DNA of 10,991 nt from an uncultured Clostridia bacterium (GCA_947630315.1 CANRHA010000043.1:1-10991), one strand, 5' to 3'. Shown: positions 1-6,798, counted from the stretch's first letter. The notes: a model not told the origin generated them from the letters alone. Numbers and translations: made by a program.

Positions 1-30
1 GCCGCTGACACACTATAAAAAGGTATTCGC

Positions 31-50
31 AAATTTCCTTGCGGAAATTT
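31..50. repeat. Short A/T-rich hairpin
   Basis: AAATTTCC (31-38) and GGAAATTT (43-50) form a perfect 8-bp stem around the loop TTGC. A short TTTT follows on the + strand at 48-51, overlapping the stem end. It could act as a weak terminator for a gene left of the window, but the stem is A/T-rich and the U-tract is poor. More likely it is part of an intergenic repeat. Confidence 0.45.
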
Positions 51-80
51 TCTCATACTATTTGAATCACCCTACCCCCT

Positions 81-119
81 GACCCCCTCCCCTCAAGGGG
101 AGGGGTCGGGGGAGGGGGG
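81..119 (+). repeat. C-rich/G-rich hairpin with G-quadruplex motif
   Basis: GACCCCCTCCCCT (81-93) pairs with AGGGGAGGGGTC (96-107) around a two-base loop, with a single bulged C. The right arm runs into further G-tracts, giving four runs of at least four G at 97-100, 102-105, 108-112 and 114-119 separated by 1-2 nt. That fits the standard intramolecular G-quadruplex pattern on the + strand. Its role is unknown. Confidence 0.6.
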
Positions 120-120
120 A

Positions 121-363
121 CTATAAATAGCATGAGCGGGGAGGCGGTAGAGATTTGAGGGCGGCCGGCTGCAGAAATTATATAGGCGCCGCGAAATCAT
201 ATCCTCGCACGAGCGAATACCTTTTACCCCCCGGTGGCGGCAGTCTGTACCACCCGCCTGTAAAGGCTCACCTCCAACCCCTCCCCTATAACATCCCTCT
301 TCTTGCCGTGGCCGGAGTCCACATCACCCGGAGTGCTCATCCCGCTTACATTATTCGCTCAAT
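121..363. other. Intergenic stretch without recognised gene
   Basis: This stretch holds one arm of the 13-nt inverted repeat at 213-225 and is pyrimidine-rich from about 226 onward on the + strand. The one open frame here (155-394) has no ribosome binding site and a proline-rich, family-less translation. I see no RNA gene, riboswitch consensus or promoter that I can support. Confidence 0.5.
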
Positions 364-452
364 TCAAATCCCCCACCTCACGTTCCGCCTTTAAGTTCTA
401 ACATCTAATATCTAATATCTAATACCTATGATGTGGCCGCTTCGGCCACATC
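364..452 (+). repeat. Intergenic promoter-module repeat, copy 1
   Basis: From about 364 to 452 the sequence matches 2460-2546. The core from GTTCCGCC (382) to the end of the palindrome (452) aligns without gaps to 2476-2546 with about 7 mismatches in 71 nt by eye. It holds three exact tandem ATCTAAT heptamers (403-409, 410-416, 417-423), then a perfect 10-bp palindrome (430-452). A promoter of the same architecture follows in both copies, so the whole block looks like a duplicated or dispersed regulatory cassette. Confidence 0.75.
430..452. promoter_or_regulatory. Perfect 10-bp palindrome upstream of the acyl-CoA ligase promoter
   Basis: GATGTGGCCG (430-439) and CGGCCACATC (443-452) are exact reverse complements around the loop CTT. 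The site ends 10 nt before the -35 box. No T-tract follows on either strand, so a plain terminator is unlikely. An operator for a dimeric regulator or a repeat-borne hairpin fits better. The same stem with a different loop sits at 2524-2546. Confidence 0.6.
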
Positions 453-462
453 TCCCCTCTCC

Positions 463-491
463 TTGACTTTTCAGCAAACATATCGTATACT
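463..491 (+). promoter_or_regulatory. Sigma-A-type promoter of the acyl-CoA ligase gene
   Basis: A -35 box TTGACT (463-468) and a -10 box TATACT (486-491) are separated by exactly 17 nt. Transcription would begin near 498, giving a leader of about 70 nt. The arrangement mirrors the rnf promoter at 2563-2591. Confidence 0.75.
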
Positions 492-503
492 TTTTATATA
501 CAT

Positions 504-543
504 TTCCCGCGGCGCGGGAAGGACTACGCGCGGCGGGGCCGCG
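504..543 (+). promoter_or_regulatory. Two tandem GC-rich hairpins in the leader
   Basis: TTCCCGC (504-510) pairs with GCGGGAA (514-520) around GGC. CGCGGC (529-534) pairs with GCCGCG (538-543) around GGG. Both stems are perfect with 3-nt loops. They lie between the predicted transcription start and the ribosome binding site at 553-558, so they could stabilise the mRNA 5' end or modulate translation. No known riboswitch or leader family was recognised. Confidence 0.45.
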
Positions 544-552
544 AAAACTTGT

Positions 553-558
553 AAAGGA
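553..558 (+). promoter_or_regulatory. Ribosome binding site fixing the ligase start
   Basis: AAAGGA at 553-558 touches the upstream ATG at 558 but sits 8 nt before the in-frame ATG at 567. Normal spacing therefore favours initiation at 567. Confidence 0.65.
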
Positions 559-566
559 TGATTATT

Positions 567-2306
567 ATGGCAGACCAGGTAAGGGCGCCGTGGCTGAACA
601 ACTACGGCTCGGTGCCGAAAACTCTGAATTATTTTGAGGGAACAATGTGGGAAATGGTCGAGGAAGCCGCGGATTCGCGGCCCTCTCACGTCGCCTATGA
701 CTTCATGGGGAAATCGACCGCCTACAGAAAGTTCAAGGAAAACGTCCACACCTGCGCAAAGGCGCTCAGGGCAGCGGGCATAAGGCCCGGCGACCGCGTT
801 ACGGTATGTATGCCCAACTGTCCGCAGGCGGTGGTTATGTTTTATGCGATCAACCTGATGGGCGGGATATCCAACATGGTGCACCCGCTTTCGAGCGAGA
901 ATGAAATCGAGTTTTATCTGAATATCTCAAAGAGCACCTGCGCGCTCACCCTCGACCAGTTTTATTATAAGTTTGAGGCGATCAGGAAAAACGTGCCCGC
1001 GCTGAAGACCCTTGTAATTGCCGCGGTCAAGGACGAGCTCAAGCCGCTATTGAAGATCGGCTACAGCCTTACCGAGGGCAAAAAGATACCTAAGCTGCCG
1101 AATGACGGCAACTATATTACATGGAAAAAATTCATGGCGGCGGGGAAGTCCTACGCCGGAGAATACGTCTGCAAAAAGGATAAAAACGACCCTGCGGTCA
1201 TCTTATACAGCGGCGGAACAACGGGCACGACCAAGGGCATCTTGCTTTCCAACCTGAATCTGAACGCCCTCTCGGCCCAAGTCATCTCCGCGAACCCGAT
1301 ATACGACAAGGACGACAAAATTCTCGCGGTAATGCCTATCTTCCACGGTTTCGGCCTCGGCGTATCTATACATACGTTTCTCTCCAACTGCGGCAGATGC
1401 ATACTTGTGCCGCGCTTTACCCCGAAGACCTACGCCCATGATATCCTCAAAAACCGCTGCAACTTTATAGCCGGCGTGCCGACCCTCTACGAGGCGCTAC
1501 TGAGGCAGCCCGAAATGAAAAACGCCGACCTAAGCTGTCTTAAGGGCGTATTTTCGGGAGGAGATACCCTGACCCCCGAGCTGAAATCCCGCTTTGACAA
1601 GTTTTTGGCCGATCACGGCGCAAAGGTCACGGTCCGCGAGGGCTACGGAACAACGGAGTGCGTGACTGCGTCATGCCTTACGCCGCTTCATCTTTATAAA
1701 GAGGGCTCGATAGGCCAGCCCTTCGCCGATACATATTATAAAATAGTAGAGGTCGGCACCAACATCGAGGTCCCCTACGGCCAGGAGGGCGAGATATGTA
1801 TATCGGGGCCTACGGTGATGCTCGGATATCTTGACAATCCCGAAGAAACGGCAAACACCCTGCGCGTTCACGGCGACGGCAGAACATGGCTCCACACGGG
1901 CGATCTCGGAATAATGGACGAGGACGGGTTTATATATTTCAGACAGCGCATAAAGAGAATGATAATAACCTCGGGCTACAACGTTTATCCCTCACAGCTT
2001 GAAAACGTCCTTGAGGGCTGCGAAGCCGTGCGCCTTGCCTGCGTTATCGGCGTTCCGGATCCGTATAAGATACAGAAAGTAAAGGCGTTTATCGTGTTAA
2101 AGGACGGGTATAAACCCGACGACAGCACAAAAGAGATGATATTCGGATACTGCAAAAAGAACATCGCGAAGTACGCCATGCCCTACGACATAGAGTTCCG
2201 CGACGACCTGCCGACGACCCTTGTGGGAAAGGTCGCCTACCGCGTGCTCGAGGAGGAAGAAGCTGCCAAGCGCGGGGAAAAGGTGGAGGAAAAGGTAGGA
2301 GGATAA
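567..2306 (+). CDS. AMP-forming acyl-CoA synthetase (class I adenylate-forming enzyme)
   Basis: The 579-residue protein should activate a carboxylic acid with ATP to an acyl-adenylate and transfer it to CoA, in the cytoplasm. Visible motifs, numbered from the 567 start: the P-loop SGGTTGTTKG (215-224), the YGTTE adenine-site motif (360-364), the TGD aspartate motif (444-446), the hinge-region RIKRMIITSGYNVYP (from about 461), and the C-terminal catalytic lysine in LPTTLVGK (about 555). The length is usual for fatty-acid or aromatic-acid CoA ligases. The chain ends in a charged Glu/Lys tail. The start at 567 is chosen from ribosome-binding-site spacing; an ATG at 558 would add three residues. 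The acid substrate cannot be read from the sequence; medium- to long-chain fatty acids are plausible. It appears to be a single-gene unit with its own promoter, and no canonical terminator follows it. Confidence 0.9.
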   Translation: MADQVRAPWLNNYGSVPKTLNYFEGTMWEMVEEAADSRPSHVAYDFMGKSTAYRKFKENVHTCAKALRAAGIRPGDRVTVCMPNCPQAVVMFYAINLMGGISNMVHPLSSENEIEFYLNISKSTCALTLDQFYYKFEAIRKNVPALKTLVIAAVKDELKPLLKIGYSLTEGKKIPKLPNDGNYITWKKFMAAGKSYAGEYVCKKDKNDPAVILYSGGTTGTTKGILLSNLNLNALSAQVISANPIYDKDDKILAVMPIFHGFGLGVSIHTFLSNCGRCILVPRFTPKTYAHDILKNRCNFIAGVPTLYEALLRQPEMKNADLSCLKGVFSGGDTLTPELKSRFDKFLADHGAKVTVREGYGTTECVTASCLTPLHLYKEGSIGQPFADTYYKIVEVGTNIEVPYGQEGEICISGPTVMLGYLDNPEETANTLRVHGDGRTWLHTGDLGIMDEDGFIYFRQRIKRMIITSGYNVYPSQLENVLEGCEAVRLACVIGVPDPYKIQKVKAFIVLKDGYKPDDSTKEMIFGYCKKNIAKYAMPYDIEFRDDLPTTLVGKVAYRVLEEEEAAKRGEKVEEKVGG

Positions 2307-2459
2307 AAAAGGGAAATATGCATAAATACCCGCCTCGGCCGGAGCAGAGAACAACCTTTGCAACGGCAGGGGCGGGGTGTTTGTACGCCCTCCAAAAGCT
2401 TTTCCGCCCTCCGCCCCTGTTCCGGGATCTCCCATCCCTCCCCCATTCTCCCCCGCACT
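2307..2459. other. Intergenic region between the ligase gene and the promoter repeat
   Basis: No gene is supported here. CAGGGGCGG (2367-2375) and CCGCCCCTG (2411-2419) form a 9-bp inverted repeat with a 35-nt interior containing the palindrome AAAAGCTTTT (2394-2403). No T-run follows, so it is at best a weak transcription barrier. From about 2401 the + strand is strongly pyrimidine-rich, like the region before repeat copy 1. Confidence 0.4.
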
Positions 2460-2546
2460 TAAATCCTTTCCTCAGGTTCCGCCTTGAAACTCTAACATCT
2501 ACCCTCTAATATCTAATACCTATGATGTGGCCGATTCGGCCACATC
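2460..2546 (+). repeat. Intergenic promoter-module repeat, copy 2
   Basis: This is the second copy of the 364-452 module. The GTTCCGCCTT start (2476), the CTAACATCTA stretch, two ATCTAAT-like units and the CCTATGATGTGGCCG palindrome arm are preserved in the same order and spacing. One heptamer region has diverged (ACCCTCTAAT). Upstream similarity fades near 2460. Confidence 0.75.
2524..2546. promoter_or_regulatory. Perfect 10-bp palindrome upstream of the rnf promoter
   Basis: GATGTGGCCG (2524-2533) and CGGCCACATC (2537-2546) flank the loop ATT. The stem is identical to the copy at 430-452 and only the loop base differs, so the paired bases are the conserved part. It ends 16 nt before the -35 box. 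It is a candidate operator or a repeat-family hairpin. Confidence 0.6.
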
Positions 2547-2562
2547 TACCCCCTCCCCACCC

Positions 2563-2591
2563 TTGATTATTTCAACATTATATGCTATACT
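2563..2591 (+). promoter_or_regulatory. Sigma-A-type promoter of the rnf operon
   Basis: TTGATT (2563-2568) and TATACT (2586-2591) are spaced by 17 nt. The predicted start near 2598 leaves a short leader of about 43 nt to the rnfC ATG, with a GCGAGG ribosome binding site at 2627-2632. It is the only clear promoter seen for the twelve-gene unit. Confidence 0.75.
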
Positions 2592-2640
2592 GTTACTGTA
2601 TGTAAAATCAGCACCCCATTTTTAAAGCGAGGTTGATAAT

Positions 2641-3972
2641 ATGCTCTTGAAAACTTTCCGGGGAGGCGTGCACCCGCACGACTACAAAACGCTTTCCGAA
2701 AATTCGCAGACCGTCAGGCTTGAGGCAAAGGGCGAGTTGATATACCCGATGAATCAGCATATCGGCGCGCCGGCAAAACCCGTTGTCGCTGCGGGCGACA
2801 GGGTCCTTGTCGGCCAGGTTATAGCCGAGGCCGCGGGCTTTGTATCCGCTCCTATTTTATCCGCCGTTTCGGGAACCGTAAGATCCGTCAGCCCGAGAAT
2901 GACCCCCTCCGGCGACGAGCTTCCGGCGATAACCGTTGAGAACGATTTCGAGTATGAAGCCGTTGCGGGTTTCGGCGAGCCGAGAGATTACGACCGTCTC
3001 TCAAAGGAGGAGATCAGGCAGATAATTCGCGACGCAGGCATTATAGGAATGGGCGGCGCGGGATTCCCCACATCTGTAAAGATCACCGTAAAGGACGACT
3101 CGAAGATAGATTATGTAATAGCAAACGGCGCGGAATGCGAGCCTTACATAACCTGCGATTACCGCCTTATGCTCGAGCGCGCCGACGACGCCGTTTTAGG
3201 CATGAAGATTCTTTTGAGGCTGTTTGAAAACGCCTCGGGTGTTTTCGGGATCGAGAACAACAAGCCCCTCGGCATAGCGCGCCTTTCGGAAAAATGCGCG
3301 GGCTCGGAGAGAATGAGCGTTCAGCCGCTTTTAAAGAAGTACCCCCAGGGCGGCGAGAGAATGCTTATACGCGCGATAACCGGCCGAAAGATAAACTCAA
3401 AGCTTCTGCCGGCGGACGCGGGCTGCGTTGTGGTCAATTTTGCGACCCTCGTTGCGATCGCCGACGCGGTATCGAGAAACATTCCGCTTATACGCAGGGT
3501 GGTTACAGTTACCGGCGACGCGATAAGGGTTCCTTCAAACTTCGACGTTCCGATAGGTATCATGGCTCAGGAGCTTATAGACGCGGCGGGAGGATTCGAC
3601 GGCGATCCCGAGAAGCTTATTTTCGGCGGCCCGATGATGGGCACGGCCGTATATACCGCCGATCTGCCGATAACAAAGGCTTCCTCCTGCATACTTGCCT
3701 TAAAGAAAGACCCCACCGCCGGGGCGAGGCCGAGCGAATGCATACGCTGCGGAAAGTGCCTTTACGCCTGCCCCGAGCACCTTATGCCGATAAAGCTCAA
3801 AAATTCGGCGGACGCCCGCGACTACGCCGCGTTTGAGGCCGCCCACGGCCTTGAATGCATAGGCTGCGGCTGCTGCACATACGTCTGCCCCGCAAAAAGA
3901 CGGCTCTCACAGACGATAACAATGGCAAAAAAATACGTTCTTGCTGAAAAGAAGAAAGGAGCGGCAAAATGA
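2641..3972 (+). CDS. rnfC: Rnf complex subunit C (NADH/FMN and Fe-S subunit)
   Basis: RnfC is the peripheral cytoplasmic subunit of the Rnf complex that exchanges electrons with NAD. The 443-residue protein has the RnfC N-terminal barrel-sandwich-like part (to about 100), then a NuoF-like nucleotide/FMN-binding region starting with GMGGAGFPT (136-144) and including NGAECEPYITCD (162-173). The C-terminal ferredoxin module has two classic 4Fe-4S motifs, C367/C370/C373/C377 and C406/C409/C412/C416. The length is typical for clostridial RnfC. It is first in the operon, preceded by a GCGAGG ribosome binding site. Its stop overlaps the rnfD start by 4 nt (ATGA), which indicates translational coupling. 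No missing motif was found. Confidence 0.96.
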   Translation: MLLKTFRGGVHPHDYKTLSENSQTVRLEAKGELIYPMNQHIGAPAKPVVAAGDRVLVGQVIAEAAGFVSAPILSAVSGTVRSVSPRMTPSGDELPAITVENDFEYEAVAGFGEPRDYDRLSKEEIRQIIRDAGIIGMGGAGFPTSVKITVKDDSKIDYVIANGAECEPYITCDYRLMLERADDAVLGMKILLRLFENASGVFGIENNKPLGIARLSEKCAGSERMSVQPLLKKYPQGGERMLIRAITGRKINSKLLPADAGCVVVNFATLVAIADAVSRNIPLIRRVVTVTGDAIRVPSNFDVPIGIMAQELIDAAGGFDGDPEKLIFGGPMMGTAVYTADLPITKASSCILALKKDPTAGARPSECIRCGKCLYACPEHLMPIKLKNSADARDYAAFEAAHGLECIGCGCCTYVCPAKRRLSQTITMAKKYVLAEKKKGAAK

Positions 3973-4919
3973 GCAAACCCTTCAACGTTTCAATGTCGCC
4001 TCATATCCGCTCGGGAGAAACTACCGCGACTATCATGGCCGACGTGATAATCGCGCTGCTTCCGTCGGTGGTAGTGGGCGTGTTCGTCTTCGGGGCGAGG
4101 GCTTTCGCGATAACGATGCTCTCGGTAACTACCTGCGTGGTCTCCGAATACCTCTACGAAAAGATCTTACATAAGCCCATAACCGTCACCGACCTCAGCG
4201 CCGTAGTCACCGGCCTGATACTCGCCGTGAACCTTTATTCGACCGCGCCGTGGTGGCTGCCGGTCCTCGGCGGGGCGTTTGCAATAATAGTCGTAAAGAT
4301 GCTCTACGGCGGGATAGGTCAGAACTTTATGAACCCTGCGCTCGCCGCAAGATGTTTCCTGCTTCTCAGCTTTTCAAGGATAATGACCGACTACCCGACC
4401 CTCGACGGCGTTTCAAGCCCCACGCCGCTCGTTCTTGCCAAAAACGGCGAGATAGTTGACCTTAAGGCGCTTTTGCTCGGGACCCACTCGGGCACCATAG
4501 GCGAAACGTCGGCGATAGCAATAATCATCGGCTGCGCCTACCTCTGCATAAAGGGCGTAATAAAGCTTCGCGAGCCGCTCTCGGTGATACTTTCCACCGG
4601 CGTTTTCGTGACCTTCTTCAGCCTTATCCAGGGCCGCCCGGTAACGCTCAACTACCTCGCCGTACAGATGCTCGGCGGCGGAATGCTTCTGGGCGCGGTG
4701 TTCATGGCCTCAGACTATGCGACGACCCCGGTAACTCCCATCGGACAGATAATATTCGGCTGCTGCGTGGGCTTTATAACCGCGCTGATACGCTGCGTGG
4801 GTAACGGCGTAGAGGGCGTTTCATACGCTATAATCATCTCGAACCTGCTGACCCCGTTTATTGAAAAGATAACCGTTCCGAAGCCGTTCGGCCTTGAAAA
4901 GGAGCGTGACAAAAAATGA
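3969..4919 (+). CDS. rnfD: Rnf complex subunit D (flavinylated membrane subunit)
   Basis: RnfD is a polytopic membrane subunit related to NqrB that carries a covalently bound FMN and takes part in transmembrane electron transfer. The 316-residue chain starts with the family signature SPHIRSGETT (10-19), has many hydrophobic segments, and contains NFMNPALAARCF (119-130) and SGTIGETS (174-181). The predicted FMN-attachment segment is DGVSSPTPL (146-154), with T152 as the likely attachment residue. The base before it is proline (codon ccc at the A position of the usual S-x-A-T motif), which is unusual. A strong AAAGGAG (3955-3961) precedes the start. The gene overlaps rnfC and rnfG by 4 nt each. 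Confidence 0.95.
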   Translation: MSKPFNVSMSPHIRSGETTATIMADVIIALLPSVVVGVFVFGARAFAITMLSVTTCVVSEYLYEKILHKPITVTDLSAVVTGLILAVNLYSTAPWWLPVLGGAFAIIVVKMLYGGIGQNFMNPALAARCFLLLSFSRIMTDYPTLDGVSSPTPLVLAKNGEIVDLKALLLGTHSGTIGETSAIAIIIGCAYLCIKGVIKLREPLSVILSTGVFVTFFSLIQGRPVTLNYLAVQMLGGGMLLGAVFMASDYATTPVTPIGQIIFGCCVGFITALIRCVGNGVEGVSYAIIISNLLTPFIEKITVPKPFGLEKERDKK

Positions 4920-5518
4920 TGAAAAAACTCATTAAAGACACCCTCTCCCTTGTTGTTATAACGATAGTCGCGGGGCTTTGCCTGTCGTTTGTCCATGAGC
5001 TTACCGCCGACACGATAAGCGCCGCCGAGGAGGAGGAACGCGCCGCTTCCTACCGCGAGGTGTTCCCCGACGCCGAGGACTTTAAACCCCTCGCAGATTT
5101 CGGATTTGACGGCGTAGACGTTCCCTCGGACAACGGCGTTACCGTCGAAGACGCCCTGTTCGCGGTCGACGGTTCGGGAAACGCGATAGGCTGCGTTATA
5201 TCGGCAAGATCGGCAAACGGCTACGGCGGAGCGATAACCCTTTCGCTCGGGGTAAATTCCGAAGGCGTTATAACCGGAATGAAAGTGACCTCGATGTCCG
5301 AAAGCCCCGGCTTCGGCTCACACTGTCAGGACAAGGATTTCCAGGATCAGTTCAAGGGGCTGTCGGGCGAGATAAGCTATACCGGCTCGGGAAAAACTCA
5401 GCCCAACGAGATAGACATGATAAGCGGAGCTACCTTTACTACCTCGGCCGTAACGGAGGCCGTGAACCGCGCTCTTGAAGCTGCGGAATACCTCGGAATG
5501 GGAGGCGGCGGAAAATGA
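4916..5518 (+). CDS. rnfG: Rnf complex subunit G (FMN-binding, covalently flavinylated)
   Basis: RnfG is a single-span membrane protein whose extracytoplasmic domain carries FMN bound through a phosphoester to threonine, relaying electrons between RnfD and the other subunits. The 200-residue protein has one N-terminal transmembrane segment (about 9-27), an FMN-binding domain with ESPGFGSHC (129-137), and the ApbE target motif DMISGAT (167-173), so T173 is the expected FMN attachment site. Length and motif order are normal for the family. An adjacent ATG at 4919 would drop one residue. GGAG at 4901-4904 is the ribosome binding site. The gene overlaps its neighbours by 4 nt on each side. Confidence 0.95.
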   Translation: MMKKLIKDTLSLVVITIVAGLCLSFVHELTADTISAAEEEERAASYREVFPDAEDFKPLADFGFDGVDVPSDNGVTVEDALFAVDGSGNAIGCVISARSANGYGGAITLSLGVNSEGVITGMKVTSMSESPGFGSHCQDKDFQDQFKGLSGEISYTGSGKTQPNEIDMISGATFTTSAVTEAVNRALEAAEYLGMGGGGK

Positions 5519-6204
5519 AGCAGAATACGCCTATAGAACGCCTTTACAACGGCGTTATAAAAGAAAATCCGACCTTTGTTCTGATGCTCGGAATGTGCCC
5601 GACGCTCGCCGTAACGACAAGCGCGATAAACGGCGTGGGAATGGGACTTTCTACCTGCGCGGTGCTGATGATGTCAAACCTCATCATCTCGCTGCTGCGC
5701 AAATTCATACCCGACAGGGTCAGAATGCCCGCGTATATAGTTGTCGTCGCAAGCTTTGTAACGGTGGTGGAACTGCTGATGCAGGCGTATGTGCGCTCGG
5801 TATATACCGCTCTCGGGCTTTATATCCCGCTGATAGTCGTAAACTGCATTATTTTAGGCAGGGCCGAAAGCTACGCCGGTAAAAATCCGCCTGTGGCGTC
5901 CTTCTTCGACGGCCTCGGAATGGGTCTCGGCTTCACGCTTGCGCTGACGATAATAGGCGCGGTGCGCGAACTTTTGGGCGCGGGCGAGATATTCGGTTTC
6001 CGCGTAATGCCCGAGGGCTATGTTCCGGTTTCGATAATGGTCATGGCGCCGGGAGCGTTCTTTGTGCTTGCGATACTTACGGCGCTTCAGAACAAATTCA
6101 AGGCGCCGAGCGCCACAAACCGCGGCGACAAATTCTGTTCCGGCTGCTGCGCTCAGTGTATGCAAAAGGACTGCGGACAGCGTGAAAGGAGCGATGAGGA
6201 ATGA
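5515..6204 (+). CDS. rnfE: Rnf complex subunit E
   Basis: RnfE is a polytopic integral-membrane subunit, homologous to RnfA and NqrD, that pairs with RnfA in inverted topology. The 229-residue chain shows NPTFVLMLGMCPTLAVT (18-34) and VVNCIILGRAE (108-118). C28 and C111 are the positions that in NqrD/NqrE and Rnf A/E proteins help hold an intramembrane iron-sulfur cluster (family knowledge). After the last hydrophobic segment there is a cysteine-rich tail with C208, C211, C212, C215 and C220 (CSGCCAQCMQKDC), followed by a charged end. GGGAGG at about 5501-5506 precedes the start. The gene overlaps rnfG and rnfA by 4 nt. Confidence 0.95.
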   Translation: MKQNTPIERLYNGVIKENPTFVLMLGMCPTLAVTTSAINGVGMGLSTCAVLMMSNLIISLLRKFIPDRVRMPAYIVVVASFVTVVELLMQAYVRSVYTALGLYIPLIVVNCIILGRAESYAGKNPPVASFFDGLGMGLGFTLALTIIGAVRELLGAGEIFGFRVMPEGYVPVSIMVMAPGAFFVLAILTALQNKFKAPSATNRGDKFCSGCCAQCMQKDCGQRERSDEE

Positions 6205-6785
6205 ATTTTCTTACTACCCTTTTTCTCGGGATTATTTCTGCGGCGCTGGTAAATAACGTTGTTTTAAGCAGGTTTTTGGGGCTTTGTCCGTTTTTGGGAG
6301 TGTCGAAAAAGACCTCTACCGCCCTCGGAATGGGCGCGGCGGTAATAGCCGTGATCACCCTTTCCTCGGCAATAACCTACGTTATAGATCACCTTATCCT
6401 GCGCGACAATCTCGTATACCTCCGCACGATAGTATTTATACTCATAATCGCGGCGCTGGTGCAGTCGGTAGAGATAATCTTAAAAAAGAAGATGCCCGCG
6501 CTGTATAAGGCTCTCGGCGTATATCTTCCGCTGATAACCACGAACTGCGCCGTTTTGGGCGTTGCGATAGATTCCGCGCAGCAGAACAAGACCTTCGCCG
6601 ATACGATGATATATTCGGTGGGCACCGCCGTGGGATTTTTGATAGCGATAGTTCTGATGGCAGGAATACGCGAGAGGATAGAGCACAACGACATTCCCGA
6701 GAGCTTCAAGGGCATGCCGATAGTGCTTGTTACCGCCGGGCTGATGGCGATAGCGTTCTTCGGCTTTAAGGGCACGATAGGCTGA
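6201..6785 (+). CDS. rnfA: Rnf complex subunit A
   Basis: RnfA is a six-helix-type integral membrane subunit homologous to NqrE and paired with RnfE. The 194-residue protein carries NNVVLSRFLGLCPFLGVS (18-35) and TTNCAVLGVAI (113-123). C29 and C116 are the conserved cysteines expected to ligate the intramembrane Fe-S cluster together with those of RnfE. Further signatures are GVYLPLITTNC (106-116) and AGIRERI (154-160). Length is typical. AAAGGAG at 6185-6191 and GAGGA at 6196-6200 precede the start. It overlaps rnfE by 4 nt and is 13 nt from rnfB. Confidence 0.96.
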   Translation: MNFLTTLFLGIISAALVNNVVLSRFLGLCPFLGVSKKTSTALGMGAAVIAVITLSSAITYVIDHLILRDNLVYLRTIVFILIIAALVQSVEIILKKKMPALYKALGVYLPLITTNCAVLGVAIDSAQQNKTFADTMIYSVGTAVGFLIAIVLMAGIRERIEHNDIPESFKGMPIVLVTAGLMAIAFFGFKGTIG

Positions 6786-6798
6786 CGGGGGTGAAATT

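Larger units (their letters stand above)
18..225. repeat. Widely spaced 13-nt inverted repeat
   Basis: AAAAGGTATTCGC at 18-30 is the exact reverse complement of GCGAATACCTTTT at 213-225. The arms lie 182 nt apart and the match stops after 13 nt on both sides. The enclosed DNA holds an A/T hairpin and a G-rich hairpin but no convincing gene. It could be the ends of a small non-autonomous mobile element or a decayed composite repeat. No flanking target-site duplication was recognised, so the nature is uncertain. Confidence 0.4.

Noticed and set aside
1..56. Open frame on the minus strand running off the left edge (ATG at 54-56)
   Set aside because: Only 18 codons are visible, they lie across the A/T hairpin and inverted repeat, and no ribosome binding site is evident. 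It looks like a by-product of the repeat.
155..394. 79-aa open frame on + strand in the first intergenic region
   Set aside because: It has no ribosome binding site and a proline-rich translation with no family resemblance, and it overlaps the promoter-module repeat.
403..423. CRISPR-like array
   Set aside because: The units are 7 nt long with no spacers and no cas genes; it is a simple tandem repeat.
471..884. 137-aa minus-strand frame overlapping the ligase start
   Set aside because: It is antisense to conserved ligase coding sequence and covers the promoter and leader, with no family resemblance.
3294..3836. 180-aa frame inside rnfC
   Set aside because: It is an arginine/glycine-rich shadow in another frame of a well-conserved gene.
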